NCBI RefSeq assembly: GCF_007830335.1
Contig: NZ_VLKU01000008.1
Coordinates: 62,001-126,000, forward strand
Length of the DNA: 64,000 nt
From: Paracoccus sulfuroxidans
GTDB lineage: Bacteria > Pseudomonadota > Alphaproteobacteria > Rhodobacterales > Rhodobacteraceae
Direction: 5' to 3'
Shown in pieces: positions 34,546 through 45,396 of the stretch. The notes under the pieces were generated by a model. The model saw only the letters and a program-made list of their open reading frames with translations. It searched no databases and was not told where the DNA came from. Position 1 is the first letter of the stretch. Each line of letters begins with the position of its first letter. A program made the position numbers and the translations under genes.

Positions 34546-36726
34546 TCAATCCGTCGTCTCACGATCCTGCGAATGCGTCAGCGCCAGAACGTCGCGCGCA
34601 CCTGCGCTACCACGTCCTGAAAGTGACGGATTTTCCATGAAAAACTTGTGACACGAGAACAGATCGTCGCGCCCCGCAGGAAGATAGCGCAAATACCGTC
34701 CTTCGGGCTGCAAAAGCCAGCTTTGCGCCTCATCGGCCATATTGGCGGCCATTATCTGGCTGGTGATCTGCGCCTTCACCGTCTCGTTCATGCATTCGAC
34801 CAGCGTTTCGACTCGGCGTACGAGGTTGCGGCCCATCCAGTCAGCCGAGCTGATGAACACCCGCGCCTTCTTCGATGGCAGGCCGAAGCCATTGCCGAAG
34901 CAGACGATGCGCGAATGTTCCAGAAACCGCCCGACGATGGACTTGACCCGGATGTTTTCCGACAGGCCCTTGATGCCGGGCCGCAGGCCGCAGATGCCCC
35001 GGATCACCAGATCAATCTTCACGCCCGCCTGACTGGCCGTGTAAAGCGCGTCGATCACATCACGCTCGATCAGGCTGTTCATCTTGGCCCAGATCTCGGC
35101 CCGGCGGCCCAGACGCGCAAACTCGGTCTCACGCGCGATCAGTTCCAGCAGCCGTTCCTTGAGGTTGATGGGCGAGATCGCCAGATTCTCCAGCCCCTCG
35201 GGCTGCACATAGCCCGAGAGATAGTTGAAGACCTTCGACGCATCGCGCCCCGATGCCGGGTCGCAGGTGAAAAGCGACAGGTCCGTATAGACGCGCGCGG
35301 TGATCGGGTGATAGTTGCCGGTCCCGAAATGGGTATAGGTGACCAGCTGGTCGCCCTCGCGCCGCACGACCGTGCTGATCTTGGCATGGGTCTTGTACTG
35401 CATGAACCCATAGACGACATGCGCGCCCGAGCGTTCCAGCCGCCGCGACTGGCGGATGTTCGCAGCCTCGTCAAAGCGGGCCTTCAACTCGACAAGCGCG
35501 GTGACCGACTTGCCGCTTTCGGCCGCCTCGCAGAGCGCGTCGACGATGGGGCTGTCGCGCGAGGTGCGGTAGAGCGTCTGCTTGATCGCCAGCACGTTCG
35601 GATCGCGCGCCGCCTGCGCCAGAAAGCGCACCACCATATCGAAGGTCTCATAGGGGTGGTGCAGCAGCATGTCCTTTTGCCGGATCGCCGCGAACATGTC
35701 GCCGTCATGGTCCTGCACACGCTCGGGCACCCGGGGGGTGAAGCTCGGCCATTGCAGGTCGCGGCGGCTGTCCAGCACCAGCTCGCCCAGATCGGCCATG
35801 CCCAGAAGGCCCTCGACCACGACGACCTCATCGGGATGCACCTCAAGCTCATCCATGATGATGTTGCGCAGCCGGTCCGGCGCGCCCGTGGTGATCTTCA
35901 GCCGGATGACGCTGCCCCGACGGCGGCGCTTCAGCGCGGTCTCGAACTCGCGCACCAGATCCTCGGCTTCCTCCTCGACCTCCAGATCGCTGTCGCGCAG
36001 CACGCGGAAGGCGCAATGCCCGGCATCGCGATAGCCGGGGAAGAGGCTCGGCAGATGCATCAGCAGCAGGTCTTCCAGCCGGAAGAACCGCTTGCCGCCC
36101 GGCAGCGCGATGAAGCGGTTGATCTGCTGCGGGATCGGCAGCAGCGCCTGCATCTGGCGGCCGTCGCGTTCGCGTGCCAGCTCCAGCGCCAGCGAAAAGC
36201 CAAGGTTCGGGATGAAGGGGAACGGGTGCGCCGGGTCGATGGCCAAGGGCGAGAGCACCGGAAAAACCTGCTCGGTGAAATACTGATGCAGGAATTCCTG
36301 TTCCGCCCGCGTCACGCGAGAGCGGGACAGAATGGTGATGTCATTCACCTCCAGCTCGCGGCGCAGGATGTTCCAGACCGATTGCTGCGCGCCCATCAGG
36401 CGCCGCGCATCGGCATTGACCAACCGAAGCTGTTCGTCAGGCGTCAGCCCGTCGTCCGACAGCGTCGAGTTCCCTTCCCGCACCAACTCTCGCAGACCGG
36501 CCACGCGAACGGTATAGAATTCATCAAGGTTCGTGGCCGAGATCGACAGAAACCGCAGCCGCTCCAGCAGCGGCACACGGCTGTTGCGCGCCTCATCCAG
36601 CACCCGCCAGTTGAAGCTCAGCCAGCTGAGTTCGCGGTTGTGAAAGCGGGCGGGGCTGTCGGGCGTCGCCTCGGGCAACTCACGCGGGGCAGGAATGGGA
36701 GAGCGCAGGAAATCGGCTTGGGTCAT
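34546..36726 (-). CDS. ppk1: Polyphosphate kinase 1
   Basis: Makes polyphosphate from ATP. The 726 residues have the PPK N domain ([17 protein letters not shown]), the middle domain and two phospholipase-D-like C domains. The catalytic histidine lies in [16 protein letters not shown] and the second histidine motif in [15 protein letters not shown]. Length and domain order are normal. It is followed by ppx and preceded by hdaA, a standard alphaproteobacterial arrangement. Confidence 0.97.
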   Translation of the reverse strand: MTQADFLRSPIPAPRELPEATPDSPARFHNRELSWLSFNWRVLDEARNSRVPLLERLRFLSISATNLDEFYTVRVAGLRELVREGNSTLSDDGLTPDEQLRLVNADARRLMGAQQSVWNILRRELEVNDITILSRSRVTRAEQEFLHQYFTEQVFPVLSPLAIDPAHPFPFIPNLGFSLALELARERDGRQMQALLPIPQQINRFIALPGGKRFFRLEDLLLMHLPSLFPGYRDAGHCAFRVLRDSDLEVEEEAEDLVREFETALKRRRRGSVIRLKITTGAPDRLRNIIMDELEVHPDEVVVVEGLLGMADLGELVLDSRRDLQWPSFTPRVPERVQDHDGDMFAAIRQKDMLLHHPYETFDMVVRFLAQAARDPNVLAIKQTLYRTSRDSPIVDALCEAAESGKSVTALVELKARFDEAANIRQSRRLERSGAHVVYGFMQYKTHAKISTVVRREGDQLVTYTHFGTGNYHPITARVYTDLSLFTCDPASGRDASKVFNYLSGYVQPEGLENLAISPINLKERLLELIARETEFARLGRRAEIWAKMNSLIERDVIDALYTASQAGVKIDLVIRGICGLRPGIKGLSENIRVKSIVGRFLEHSRIVCFGNGFGLPSKKARVFISSADWMGRNLVRRVETLVECMNETVKAQITSQIMAANMADEAQSWLLQPEGRYLRYLPAGRDDLFSCHKFFMENPSLSGRGSAGARDVLALTHSQDRETTD

Positions 36727-36753
36727 GTCGTTCAGTCACGGAAATTTCCGCAA

Positions 36754-37443
36754 TCATGCGTCGCTTGGCGCCAGCTTGTCCAGAAGCTCTGACACCAGTT
36801 TTCGCGTGATCGGTCGACGGTCGGCCAGCGACTCGCGATCGATGGCGGCGACCAGATGGCGCGCCAGATCAAGGTCACGGTCCATGCGCAGGGCCAGCCA
36901 TTCAATGACGCCCGGCATGACCTGAAGCTGGCGATCGGCGAAAAGCTTCACCAGCACCGCGGGCAGCAACGCGTCATCGGGCGGACCAAGCACAGCAGGC
37001 GTCATCATCTCGACCCGCGACAGCAGGTCCGGCAGCACCAGCCCCCAGGTCCGGGGCGGCGTGCGCGCGGTGATCAACAGCAGTGCGCGTTCCGCAGCGG
37101 CCAGGTTCCACAGATGGAACAGCGCCTTTTCCGCATTCGAGTTCCCGGCAATCTCATGCGCGTCCTCGACCACCAGCGCGCCGTCGGGGGTGATCAGCGC
37201 CTCGGCCTCATCGGGCATCAGATCGTCAGCGCGCACGCGGATTGCGCCCTGCTCGGCCGACCAGAACTGCGCCAGATGCGACTTGCCCGCGCCGGGGCCG
37301 CCCAGCAGCAAAAGCCGCCGCTGCGGCCAAAGCGAGATGTCATCCAGAAGCGCCAGCGCATCCCGGTTGGCCGAGGTGGTCAGGAAATCCGACCGCGACA
37401 GCGCCGGAGGCGTCGTCAGATCAAGCGTCAGCTGCCGCGCCAC
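36754..37443 (-). CDS. hdaA: DnaA-related regulatory inactivation protein HdaA
   Basis: Promotes ATP hydrolysis by DnaA to limit re-initiation. The 229 residues contain the DnaA-type AAA+ Walker A GGPGAGKS and Walker B ALVVEDAHEIAG, then the lid region with DRDLDLARHLVAAIDRESL. The DnaA DNA-binding domain IV is absent, distinguishing it from DnaA. The start is GTG at 37443 with TGAGG before it; it lies only 3 nt after the AI-2E transporter gene stop. Confidence 0.88.
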   Translation of the reverse strand: MARQLTLDLTTPPALSRSDFLTTSANRDALALLDDISLWPQRRLLLLGGPGAGKSHLAQFWSAEQGAIRVRADDLMPDEAEALITPDGALVVEDAHEIAGNSNAEKALFHLWNLAAAERALLLITARTPPRTWGLVLPDLLSRVEMMTPAVLGPPDDALLPAVLVKLFADRQLQVMPGVIEWLALRMDRDLDLARHLVAAIDRESLADRRPITRKLVSELLDKLAPSDA

Positions 37444-37446
37444 GCC

Positions 37447-38739
37447 TCAGCCGTCCTTGCCGGGATCAGAGGTCTTCGCCGCGTCGCGGTAAAGCTGGGC
37501 GGGCGACGGTGGGCCCTGATGGCCCTCCGGTGCCTGCTGATCCTTGCTCAGAAGCTGGGCCAGATGCTCATCCCGGCGCAGCTGCGCGACCGTGCTGTCA
37601 TGCGAATATTGCGCCTGCCGCCATTCCTTGGCGACGGTGCCCGAGGGCACGATCTCGATCAGCGTGGGCTGGGCGGGTTCGGGCGGCAGCTCGCAGCCGG
37701 TGTAAAGCGCGCTTTCCTTGTAGCGCGCCGCCGCAAAGCGCACGAGAACGCCAAGCGCCGCCGCCAGCGGCACCGCGATCAGCAGGCCCGGAAAGCCGAA
37801 CAGCGTGCCGAAGACGCTCAGGGCCAGCATCAGCCAGACGGGATGCAGCCCGACATGGCCGCCGACGATCTTGGGCTGCAGATAGTTCCCCTCGACCGCC
37901 TGACCGATGGCAAAGACCGCGATGACCGCGCCGATCCAGACCGGCTGCCCCCAGAACGAAAAAAGCGCGACCCCGATGGCCGTCGCGCCGCCCACCAGCA
38001 CGCCGACATAAGGGATGAAGGACAGCGAGGCCGCGAGCGCCCCGATGGCAAAGCCGAAGGGCAGACCGATCAACCCCAATGAGATCGAATAGAAGGTGCC
38101 AAGGATCAGGATGACGACGATCTGGCCACGCACGAAACCCGCCAGCGCCTGATCGATCTCGCGCGCAAGGCGGCGGATCGTGTCGGCGTGCTGGCGGGGC
38201 AGCATCTCGTCGATGCGCTCGACCATATGGTCCCAGTCAAGGAGCAGATAGAAGGCCACGACCGGCACGATCACCAGCAGCGCGATCGTTCCAAACACCC
38301 CCAGAACCGAGCCCAGCACCGTCGTCAGCAGCTTGCCGCTGCTTTCGCTGAGCTTGCTGGCCATCTCGGACAGGCTCTGGCCGATCGTGCTGCCCTCGGG
38401 CAGAAGGTTCGGGTAATGCGTGGTAACGAATTGATGCAGCTGGTTTATCATCTGCGGCGCGGCATTGATCAGCTGGCCGGTCTGCCGCATCAGCTCGGGC
38501 AAAAGCAGCACCATGACCGCGACGAACAGGAGCACCGCACCCACGGTCAGCAGCACCACCGCCCAGATGCGCGAGAATCCCTGCCGCTCCAGCCGGTCGG
38601 CCAAGGGGTCCATCAGATAGGCGACCCCTGCCCCCATCAGGAAAGGCAGGATGGCATTGCCCAGCACCCACATGCTGAACAGCAGAAGGAAGGCCGCAAT
38701 GCCCCAATACCAGATCTGTTTGCGCACTGGCTGCTGCAT
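37447..38739 (-). CDS. AI-2E family transporter (PerM/TqsA type)
   Basis: A 430-residue inner-membrane protein with about eight hydrophobic helices. The family block [29 protein letters not shown] and the ending [29 protein letters not shown] are diagnostic of UPF0118/AI-2E exporters. The C-terminal 80 residues are polar and cytosolic. It heads the perM-like-hdaA-ppk-ppx run and is divergent from proS. Confidence 0.92.
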   Translation of the reverse strand: MQQPVRKQIWYWGIAAFLLLFSMWVLGNAILPFLMGAGVAYLMDPLADRLERQGFSRIWAVVLLTVGAVLLFVAVMVLLLPELMRQTGQLINAAPQMINQLHQFVTTHYPNLLPEGSTIGQSLSEMASKLSESSGKLLTTVLGSVLGVFGTIALLVIVPVVAFYLLLDWDHMVERIDEMLPRQHADTIRRLAREIDQALAGFVRGQIVVILILGTFYSISLGLIGLPFGFAIGALAASLSFIPYVGVLVGGATAIGVALFSFWGQPVWIGAVIAVFAIGQAVEGNYLQPKIVGGHVGLHPVWLMLALSVFGTLFGFPGLLIAVPLAAALGVLVRFAAARYKESALYTGCELPPEPAQPTLIEIVPSGTVAKEWRQAQYSHDSTVAQLRRDEHLAQLLSKDQQAPEGHQGPPSPAQLYRDAAKTSDPGKDG

Positions 38740-38877
38740 CGCCCGCCCCCGATTTCACGATTTCCGTCGCCTATGTGGCTTGTCAGGCACCGGCATGCAA
38801 GCAACGCACGCGTGAATGGTTGCCCGGGACGGGCGGCTGCGCTAACTCGGGCCAACACTTGTCCGAGGAATCCGCCC

Positions 38878-40233
38878 ATGCGTCTGTCGCGCTATTTCCT
38901 GCCCGTCCTGAAAGAAGACCCGAAAGAGGCCCAGATCGTCAGCCACCGCCTGATGCTGCGCGCGGGGATGATCAAGCAACAATCGGCGGGGATCTATTCC
39001 TGGCTGCCGCTGGGCTACAAGGTCCTGAACCGCATCCAGCAGATCGTGCATGAGGAACAGCAGCGCGCCGGTCACATCCCGCTGCTGATGCCGACGCTGC
39101 AATCGGCGGATCTGTGGCGCGAGTCGGGCCGCTATGACGCTTACGGCGACGAAATGCTGCGCCTGCAGGACCGCCACAAGCGCGACATGCTCTATGGTCC
39201 CACCAATGAAGAGATGGTCACGGATATCTTCCGCAGCTATGTCTCCAGCTACAAATCGCTGCCGCTGACGCTCTATCACATCCAGTGGAAATTCCGCGAC
39301 GAGATGCGCCCGCGCTTCGGCGTGATGCGGGGCCGCGAATTTCTGATGAAGGACGGCTATAACTTCGACCTCACCAAGGAAGATGCGCTGCACGCCTATA
39401 ACCGCCACCTCGTCAGCTACCTGCGCACCTATGAGCGCATGGGCCTGCAGGCGATCCCGATGCGCGCCGACGGCGGCCCCATCGGCGGCGACTATACGCA
39501 TGAGTTCCTGGTCCTCGCCGACACTGGCGAATCCGAGGTCTTCTATGACAGCCAGATCACCGATCTGAAGTTCGGCGACCGCCAGATCGACTATGACGAT
39601 GTGGCGCAGGGCCAGGCGATCCTCGAGGAATTCACCTCGCGCTACGCCCGCACGGATGAGACCCATGACGAGGCCCTCTTCGCGCAGGTCCCCGAAGAGC
39701 GTCGCCGCACCGCGCGCGGCATCGAGGTGGGCCAGATTTTCTATTTCGGCACGAAATACTCCGAAGCCATGGGTGCCACCGTGGTGACCGAGACCGGAGA
39801 GCGCGTGCCCGTCCACATGGGCAGCCACGGCATCGGCGTCTCGCGGCTTCTGGGCGCGATCATCGAGGCCAGCCATGACGACAAGGGCATCATCTGGCCC
39901 GAGGGCGTCACCCCCTTCCATGTCGGCATCGTCAACCTCAAGCAGGGCGACGGCTCGACCGATTCGGCCTGCGAGGCGCTCTACCGCGAACTGAAGGCCG
40001 CAGGGCTCGACCCGCTCTATGATGACCGCGACGAACGCGCGGGCGCCAAATTCGCCACCATGGACCTGATCGGCCTGCCCTGGCGGATCACCGTAGGCCC
40101 GCGTGGCCTCGCTGAAAACAAGGTCGAACTGACCAGCCGCCGCACCGGCGAATCCGAGGCGATCTCGCCCCAGGAGGCCATCGAACGGCTGAAGACGATC
40201 TACCAGCCGGTCTTCGCCGCAGCCTACCACTAA
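38878..40233 (+). CDS. proS: Prolyl-tRNA synthetase (short, type 3)
   Basis: Charges tRNA-Pro. The 451-residue length, lacking the INS editing domain, is typical of alphaproteobacterial ProS; the free-standing YbaK at 62080 could supply Cys-tRNA(Pro) deacylation. Class II motifs: [15 protein letters not shown] (motif 2 neighbourhood), [21 protein letters not shown], and motif 3 [21 protein letters not shown] precedes the ATG at 38878; the long upstream extension is not coding. A terminator follows. Confidence 0.97.
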   Translation: MRLSRYFLPVLKEDPKEAQIVSHRLMLRAGMIKQQSAGIYSWLPLGYKVLNRIQQIVHEEQQRAGHIPLLMPTLQSADLWRESGRYDAYGDEMLRLQDRHKRDMLYGPTNEEMVTDIFRSYVSSYKSLPLTLYHIQWKFRDEMRPRFGVMRGREFLMKDGYNFDLTKEDALHAYNRHLVSYLRTYERMGLQAIPMRADGGPIGGDYTHEFLVLADTGESEVFYDSQITDLKFGDRQIDYDDVAQGQAILEEFTSRYARTDETHDEALFAQVPEERRRTARGIEVGQIFYFGTKYSEAMGATVVTETGERVPVHMGSHGIGVSRLLGAIIEASHDDKGIIWPEGVTPFHVGIVNLKQGDGSTDSACEALYRELKAAGLDPLYDDRDERAGAKFATMDLIGLPWRITVGPRGLAENKVELTSRRTGESEAISPQEAIERLKTIYQPVFAAAYH

Positions 40234-40240
40234 GCCAGAA

Positions 40241-40269
40241 AAAGGGGCGGGCCACTCGGACCCGCCCTT
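40241..40269 (+). terminator. Terminator after proS
   Basis: An A-rich lead then a stem of about 10 bp (GGGCGGGCC with GGACCCGCCC, imperfect) followed by TTCCC, 8 nt after the stop. Confidence 0.65.
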
Positions 40270-40302
40270 CCCAAATCTGCCGCCCACTCACCGACGGCCT
40301 CA

Positions 40303-40327
40303 TTCTTCTCTGTTGCCCAAATACCCC
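40303..40327 (-). repeat. Third copy of the GGGTATTTGGGCAACAGAGAAGA-type repeat
   Basis: The complement of 40303-40327 matches the arms of the repeat pair upstream of guaA (2826-2852 and 2888-2914) over most positions. It lies between convergent proS and miaB. Confidence 0.7.
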
Positions 40328-40366
40328 AAAACGCCCCGGCGCAAACGGCCCGACGCCTCTCTGGGT

Positions 40367-41704
40367 TCAGGCCGCCAGCAACTCTCCCGCCAGCGAATTC
40401 GCCGCCGAATGGGTGATGCGCACGCGCACCAGATCGCCAACCTTCGCCTCGGGCGCCTCGACAAAGACCGCATGCAGGTAATCGGACTTGCCGACCATCT
40501 GCCCGTCGTTCCGGCCCGGCTTCTCGAAAAGCACGCTCAGCTCCCGACCGACCATGCCCTCTTGCGCCGCCTTCTGCTGGCGGCTCAGCAGCGCCTGCAA
40601 CTCCTGCAGCCGCGCATCGGCCAGCACGCTCTCGACCTCGGGACGATCATAGGCGGGCGTGCCGGGACGGGGCGAGTATTTGAAGCTGAAGGCGGTCCCG
40701 AACCCGACCTCCTCGACCAGTTTCAGCGTGGCGCGATGATCCTCGTCGGTCTCGCCGGGGAAGCCCACGATGAAATCCGAGGTCAGCATGATATCGGGCC
40801 GGGCCGCGCGGATGCGGTCGATCAGGCGCAGATATTCTTCCGCCGTGTGCTTGCGGTTCATCGCCTTCAGGATGCGGTCGCTGCCGGACTGCACCGGCAG
40901 GTGCAGATAGGGCATCAGCTTCTGTTCGCTTCCATGCGCCTCGATCAGATCATCGGCCATGTCATTGGGGTGGCTGGTCGTGTAGCGGATGCGGTCCAGC
41001 CCGTCGATCTCGGCAATGGCACGGATCAGGCGGCCAAAGCCCCATTCTCCGCCACCCGGCCCTTCACCATGCCAGCCGTTGACGTTCTGGCCCAGCAGAG
41101 TGATCTCGCGCACGCCGCGCGCCACCAGATCGCGGGCCTCGGTCAATATCCGGCTGACGGGGCGCGAGACTTCAGCGCCGCGGGTATATGGAACAACGCA
41201 GAAGGCGCAGAACTTGTCGCAGCCTTCCTGCACCGTCAGGAACGCGGCGGGCGCGCGCCGGGTCGCGGGGGCTTTCGGCAGATGCTCGAACTTGTCCTCG
41301 ACCGGGAATTCGGTATCGACGCCGCCGCCCTTTTTGACCATCGCGGGCAGGCGGTGATAGGCCTGCGGGCCGACGACCAGATCGACGATGGGCATGCGGC
41401 GGATGATCTCATCCCCCTCGGCCTGCGCCACGCAGCCCGCGACACCGATCTTCAGATCGGGGCGCTCGGCCTTCAGCGGCTTCAGGCGGCCAAGGTCGGA
41501 ATAAAGCTTCTCGGCGGCTTTCTCGCGGATGTGGCAGGTGTTCAGCAGCACCATATCGGCCTGCGACTGATCCTCGGTCAGGACATAGCCTTCCGCGCCC
41601 ATGGCCTCGGCCATGCGCTGGCTGTCATAGACGTTCATCTGGCACCCATAGGTCTTGATGAACAGCTTTTTCGGCCCGTCAGAGGCTGTCGTCATGGTCG
41701 GCAT
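40367..41704 (-). CDS. miaB: tRNA-2-methylthio-N6-dimethylallyladenosine synthase MiaB
   Basis: A radical-SAM methylthiotransferase acting on A37 of tRNA. The N-terminal UPF0004 domain has [17 protein letters not shown] with the first cluster cysteine, and the radical SAM motif is [15 protein letters not shown]. The TRAM domain is at the C terminus (VGREL...[17 protein letters not shown]). ATG 41704 or 41695 are both possible starts. In many relatives miaB adjoins phoH-ybeY; here they are over 30 kb apart. Confidence 0.96.
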   Translation of the reverse strand: MPTMTTASDGPKKLFIKTYGCQMNVYDSQRMAEAMGAEGYVLTEDQSQADMVLLNTCHIREKAAEKLYSDLGRLKPLKAERPDLKIGVAGCVAQAEGDEIIRRMPIVDLVVGPQAYHRLPAMVKKGGGVDTEFPVEDKFEHLPKAPATRRAPAAFLTVQEGCDKFCAFCVVPYTRGAEVSRPVSRILTEARDLVARGVREITLLGQNVNGWHGEGPGGGEWGFGRLIRAIAEIDGLDRIRYTTSHPNDMADDLIEAHGSEQKLMPYLHLPVQSGSDRILKAMNRKHTAEEYLRLIDRIRAARPDIMLTSDFIVGFPGETDEDHRATLKLVEEVGFGTAFSFKYSPRPGTPAYDRPEVESVLADARLQELQALLSRQQKAAQEGMVGRELSVLFEKPGRNDGQMVGKSDYLHAVFVEAPEAKVGDLVRVRITHSAANSLAGELLAA

Positions 41705-41796
41705 ATCCCGGAAAATCCTGCGCCCTGATACACAAGAATGCCACAAATGCAAAGCACGCGCGCGCGAGGACGCCGCAGCACCGCCGCCTTAGCTAT

Positions 41797-41850
41797 TTTG
41801 CAATTTGCAGCAATCACACGATGCATATTTTGCAAATTTTCCGCTTTGCG
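41797..41850 (+). promoter_or_regulatory. TTTGCAAA-like motifs upstream of pccB (candidate PccR/ScfR operator)
   Basis: Adjacent direct copies TTTGCAA and TTTGCAG (41797-41810), then TTTGCAAA (41829-41836) and TTTGCG (41845-41850). In Rhodobacter sphaeroides the short-chain acyl-CoA regulator PccR recognises paired TTTGCAAA sites upstream of pccB; spacing here differs from the published four-base gap, so the assignment is tentative. No PccR gene is in the window. Confidence 0.5.
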
Positions 41851-41907
41851 CTTTCAGGTTGACGCAGGTGCCGATAGGTTGCTGCAAACCCATAGGGAGA
41901 CAGGTCC

Positions 41908-43440
41908 ATGAAAGACATTCTGGCTGAACTCGAATCTCGTCGTCGCGACGCGCGACTGGGCGGCGGACAGCGCAGGATCGACGCTCAGCATGCCCGAGGC
42001 AAACTGACCGCGCGCGAGCGGGTGGAGCTGCTGCTGGACGAAGGCTCGTTCGAAGAATTCGACATGTTCGTCAGCCACCGCTCGACCGATTTCGGGATGG
42101 AGCAGGACCGCCCCTATGGCGATGGCGTCGTCACCGGCTGGGGCACGATCAACGGCCGCATGGTCTATGTCTTTTCGCAGGACTTCACCGTCTTCGGCGG
42201 CTCGCTGTCGGAGACCCATGCTCAGAAGATCTGCAAGATCATGGATATGGCGATGCAGAACGGCGCGCCGGTGATCGGGCTGAACGACTCGGGCGGGGCG
42301 CGCATCCAGGAAGGCGTCGCCAGCCTTGCGGGCTATGCCGAGGTCTTCCAGCGCAACATCATGGCCTCGGGCGTGGTGCCACAGATCTCGGTCATCATGG
42401 GCCCCTGTGCGGGCGGCGCGGTCTATTCACCCGCCATGACCGACTTCATCTTCATGGTGAAGGACACCTCCTACATGTTTGTGACCGGTCCGGACGTGGT
42501 GAAGACCGTCACCAATGAGGTCGTCACGGCAGAGCAGCTGGGCGGGGCCTCGACCCATACGAAGAAATCCTCGGTCGCCGATGGCGCGTTCGAAAACGAC
42601 GTCGAGGCGCTGACCGAGATCCGCCGCCTGTTCGATTTCCTGCCGCTCAACAACCGCGAGAAAGCGCCGACCCGGCCCTTCTTCGACGATCCGAACCGCG
42701 TAGAGGCCAGCCTCGACACGCTGATCCCCGACAACCCGAACCAGCCCTATGACATGAAAGAGCTGATCGCGAAAATCGCGGATGAGGGGGATTTCTACGA
42801 GATCCAGAAGGATTACGCCGGCAATATCGTCATCGGCTTCATCCGCATCGAAGGCCAGACGGTCGGCATCGTCGCCAACCAGCCGATGGTGCTGGCGGGC
42901 TGCCTGGACATCGACAGCTCGCGCAAGGCCGCGCGCTTCGTGCGCTTCTGCGACGCCTTCGAAATTCCGATCCTGACGCTGGTCGACGTCCCGGGCTTCC
43001 TGCCGGGCACCAGCCAGGAATATGGCGGCGTCATCAAGCACGGTGCGAAGCTGCTCTTCGCCTATGGCGAGGCCACTGTGCCGAAGGTCACGGTCATCAC
43101 CCGCAAGGCCTATGGCGGCGCCTATGACGTCATGGCCTCGAAGCACTTGCGCGGCGATTTCAACTATGCATGGCCCTCGGCCGAGATCGCGGTGATGGGT
43201 GCCAAGGGCGCGGTCGAGATCCTCTATCGCAGCGAGTTGGGCGATGCCGAAAAGATCGCGGCGCGCACCAAGGATTACGAGGACCGCTTTGCGAACCCCT
43301 TCGTCGCCGCCGAAAAAGGCTTCATCGATGAGGTGATCCAGCCGCGCTCGACCCGGCGTCGGGTGGCACGTGCCTTTGCCAGCCTGCGCGGCAAGAAGCT
43401 GAGCAACCCCTGGAAAAAGCACGACAACATCCCGCTTTGA
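41908..43440 (+). CDS. pccB: Propionyl-CoA carboxylase, carboxyltransferase (beta) subunit
   Basis: Transfers carboxyl from biotin to propionyl-CoA, giving methylmalonyl-CoA. The 510-residue product shows crotonase-fold blocks [42 protein letters not shown] and [12 protein letters not shown], and a C-terminal oxyanion-hole region with [19 protein letters not shown]. It partners PccA encoded 2.3 kb downstream. AGGGAGACAGG precedes the ATG. Confidence 0.97.
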   Translation: MKDILAELESRRRDARLGGGQRRIDAQHARGKLTARERVELLLDEGSFEEFDMFVSHRSTDFGMEQDRPYGDGVVTGWGTINGRMVYVFSQDFTVFGGSLSETHAQKICKIMDMAMQNGAPVIGLNDSGGARIQEGVASLAGYAEVFQRNIMASGVVPQISVIMGPCAGGAVYSPAMTDFIFMVKDTSYMFVTGPDVVKTVTNEVVTAEQLGGASTHTKKSSVADGAFENDVEALTEIRRLFDFLPLNNREKAPTRPFFDDPNRVEASLDTLIPDNPNQPYDMKELIAKIADEGDFYEIQKDYAGNIVIGFIRIEGQTVGIVANQPMVLAGCLDIDSSRKAARFVRFCDAFEIPILTLVDVPGFLPGTSQEYGGVIKHGAKLLFAYGEATVPKVTVITRKAYGGAYDVMASKHLRGDFNYAWPSAEIAVMGAKGAVEILYRSELGDAEKIAARTKDYEDRFANPFVAAEKGFIDEVIQPRSTRRRVARAFASLRGKKLSNPWKKHDNIPL

Positions 43441-43459
43441 CCGGACGACCGGAGTTTCG

Positions 43460-44155
43460 ATGCTGCGCCCTGGTTCCCGCATGACCTGCCTTCTTCCGGC
43501 CCTTCTGGCCGGAACGATGGCCCATGCCGAGGACCCGGGTGTCGCGATCGAACTGCCCTCGGGCGGAACGGCCTATTGGGAAGAAACGCGACATGACACG
43601 AATGCCGGAATGGGGCTGACCTATCGGTTCCGTTTCGTCATGCCCGACCTGGCCAAGCGCGTTCCGGCCACCTCGGGACCGGCCAGCGACTTCGAGGATG
43701 AGGCCGAGCGCGGCGCCATCGACATCGATACCGAGACCGGTGAGGTTTCGGGCGATGCGCCGGTCGAGGGCAGCGGGGACTATGTCGAGGCACCCGAAAC
43801 CGCCCCCGAAGCGGCCCCGGACGTGGCAGAGGAAGGCACCGATCAGCCGGACCCCGAGGCCATGGCCGACGGTGCCCCGGATGGCGGCGAGGACGACGAT
43901 AACGCCGACGATCCGACCCTGCCCGCCGCCCCGGATCTGCTGCTGCGCGATCCGGTCCATGACGATGTCGTGTGGCTCTGCCAGTCATGGGCGCTGCCAC
44001 GCGTCGCCGGATCGGGGCCACGCCCCAGTCAGATCATCATCAGCCTTGCCGATCGCAAGTCTGAATTTGGAACCTATGATCCTGAAGTGCTTCAACTTTT
44101 CGAGGCTTTCAAGATCCCGACGGATAAGGATAGCTGCGAATGGCTTCCGTGGTGA
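43460..44155 (+). CDS. Exported protein of unknown function in the pcc locus (DUF6497-like)
   Basis: A 231-residue protein with a probable signal peptide (residues 1-23, ending MAHAEDPG). The segment AIELPSGGTAYWEETRHDTNAGMGLTYRFRFV and a C-terminal part with VVWLCQSWALPRV and DSCEWLPW flank an acidic, proline/alanine-rich linker of about 70 residues (about 78-150). A similar gene between pccB and pccA in related genomes is, to my recollection, annotated DUF6497; I hold this name loosely. GGAG precedes the start, 19 nt after pccB. Confidence 0.65.
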   Translation: MLRPGSRMTCLLPALLAGTMAHAEDPGVAIELPSGGTAYWEETRHDTNAGMGLTYRFRFVMPDLAKRVPATSGPASDFEDEAERGAIDIDTETGEVSGDAPVEGSGDYVEAPETAPEAAPDVAEEGTDQPDPEAMADGAPDGGEDDDNADDPTLPAAPDLLLRDPVHDDVVWLCQSWALPRVAGSGPRPSQIIISLADRKSEFGTYDPEVLQLFEAFKIPTDKDSCEWLPW

Positions 44156-44301
44156 ACGGTCACAATCTTATCAGTGATGCAAGCCTGCCACAGCCCGCCC
44201 GCCCCCGGCGTGGCGCGTTCTGGCGTCTCTGTCCGCAGCACCTGCTCGGCAGTAACATCATGCCGCGACCGCAATATGCGGCCCGCGTTCAACCGAGCAG
44301 T

Positions 44302-44316
44302 CGGGAGGTTCTCCCG
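44302..44316 (+). other. Small hairpin upstream of a lipoprotein gene
   Basis: CGGGAG, loop GTT, CTCCCG: a 6-bp hairpin 21 nt before the lipoprotein start. It could affect translation or be fortuitous. Confidence 0.3.
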
Positions 44317-44336
44317 CAATCATGGAGCATGACAAC

Positions 44337-44474
44337 ATGTCGAAAAAGCTTGCAATCGCCCTCGTTCTCGTTGGTCTGGCCGCTGCCTGCGCCAAAAAAG
44401 AGCCCGAATTCAACCCCGCGCCCGCTCCGGTCACGACCGAGCCGGTCTATCAGGGCAAATTCGGCGCCAACTGA
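44337..44474 (+). CDS. Small lipoprotein (45 aa)
   Basis: A signal peptide MSKKLAIALVLVGLAAAC with lipobox LAAAC, then a short proline-rich mature peptide ending VYQGKFGAN. GGAG lies eight to ten bases before the ATG; an upstream in-frame ATG (44322) would spoil the signal peptide. It is membrane-anchored, function unknown. It lies in the pccB-pccA interval with two further small lipoproteins. Confidence 0.8.
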   Translation: MSKKLAIALVLVGLAAACAKKEPEFNPAPAPVTTEPVYQGKFGAN

Positions 44475-44516
44475 TCAGAACGCCGCGCGCGGGCTGCCAT
44501 TTGGCCCGCGCCAACC

Positions 44517-44537
44517 GCACCTTGCTGTTAAAGGTGC
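44517..44537 (+). promoter_or_regulatory. Hairpin sequestering the ribosome site of the 137-aa gene
   Basis: GCACCTT pairs perfectly with AAGGTGC around a 7-nt loop. The downstream arm contains AAGG, the only Shine-Dalgarno-like sequence, six bases before the ATG at 44541. A second GC-rich hairpin (GCGCGGGC/GCCCGCGC) lies just upstream. A translational switch or thermosensor is possible. Confidence 0.5.
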
Positions 44538-44540
44538 ATC

Positions 44541-44954
44541 ATGCTGAAGCATCGCGGCTTTCCGGGCCGCCTTCCCGGCACCGATTTCCAGTTCACCATC
44601 CGCCGCGCGAACAAGAAAGGGGCCACCCCGCTTGTCCGGCGCGAGCGCTTCCGCGACCGCAAGCCCGCCGACAAGCGCGCTGATGCGGGCTTCCTGTCGG
44701 CGCTGATCAACCTCTTCGGCGATGAGCCCTTCGTGCGCGGCAATCTGGACGCGGGACGCCTGTCCTGGCTCTTGGGCCGCGAGGTCCTGCCGGTCGGCAA
44801 ACTTGACCCCACCGACTACGATCAGGAACTGCGCGTCGACCTGAAAAAGGCCGAAGCCTCCTTCCCCGAACTGTTTGCTGCCGACGCGCCTGCGTTCGAC
44901 TGGGATGACATCGACTGGGACGACGAAGATTTTGACGATGAGGGCGACGAATGA
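44541..44954 (+). CDS. Unknown protein with acidic tail (137 aa)
   Basis: A basic N-terminal half (HRGFPGRLPGTDFQFTIRRANKKG) and an extremely acidic C-terminal 25 residues (DWDDIDWDDEDFDDEGDE). No signal peptide or known domain. The central segment LINLFGDEPFVRGNLDAGRLSWLLGREVLPVG may be a folded core. Its ribosome site is inside a perfect hairpin. It sits between lipoprotein genes in the pcc locus; role unknown. Confidence 0.6.
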   Translation: MLKHRGFPGRLPGTDFQFTIRRANKKGATPLVRRERFRDRKPADKRADAGFLSALINLFGDEPFVRGNLDAGRLSWLLGREVLPVGKLDPTDYDQELRVDLKKAEASFPELFAADAPAFDWDDIDWDDEDFDDEGDE

Positions 44955-45084
44955 TCGGCGCGCCTCTTCTCATGGTTAATTTTTCACGGGCATTTCAGTT
45001 TTTTCCCGGAACCCCACGTGCCATAGTGCGTTCACCTAAGTCACAACCGGCCCATAACCGGGTCCAGAATACAGGCAATACGAA

Positions 45085-45330
45085 ATGCAGAAATCAACCC
45101 TTCTTCGCGTCTCCGGCGCCCTTCTCTTGGTCGCTGGCCTCGCGGCTTGTGAAAGCAACGGCTACGGCGGCTCGACCCTGTCGCCCGACGCGCAGCGTGC
45201 AGCCGGTGGTGCCCTTGCTGGCGCAGTTGTCGCCAAAGCGATCGACGGCAACGTCGGCACCGGCGCCCTCATCGGCGCAGCCGGTGGCGCACTTTGCGAC
45301 GACGCCGGCGTCTGCCAGCGCCGCTACTGA
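45085..45330 (+). CDS. Glycine-zipper lipoprotein, copy 1 (81 aa)
   Basis: A signal peptide with lipobox LAAC (MQKSTLLRVSGALLLVAGLAAC), then a glycine-zipper (GGALAGAVVAKAIDGNVGTGALIGAAGGALC) ending CDDAGVCQRRY. It is paralogous to the next gene: both end in a GAAGGALCDD...CQ motif. Such proteins insert in, or bridge, the cell envelope. GAAATG spacing gives a weak ribosome site. Function unknown. Confidence 0.8.
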   Translation: MQKSTLLRVSGALLLVAGLAACESNGYGGSTLSPDAQRAAGGALAGAVVAKAIDGNVGTGALIGAAGGALCDDAGVCQRRY

Positions 45331-45396
45331 TAAGACATCCCCGGTTCGTGGCCGTGCCCTTGGCGCGGTCGCGCGCCGGAATTCGGAGAACTGGAA

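Noticed and set aside
34648-36792. 714-codon open frame antisense to ppk1
   Set aside because: Same reason: mirrors a certain gene and has no family features.
38842-40287. 481-codon open frame antisense to proS
   Set aside because: Shadow of the canonical proS.
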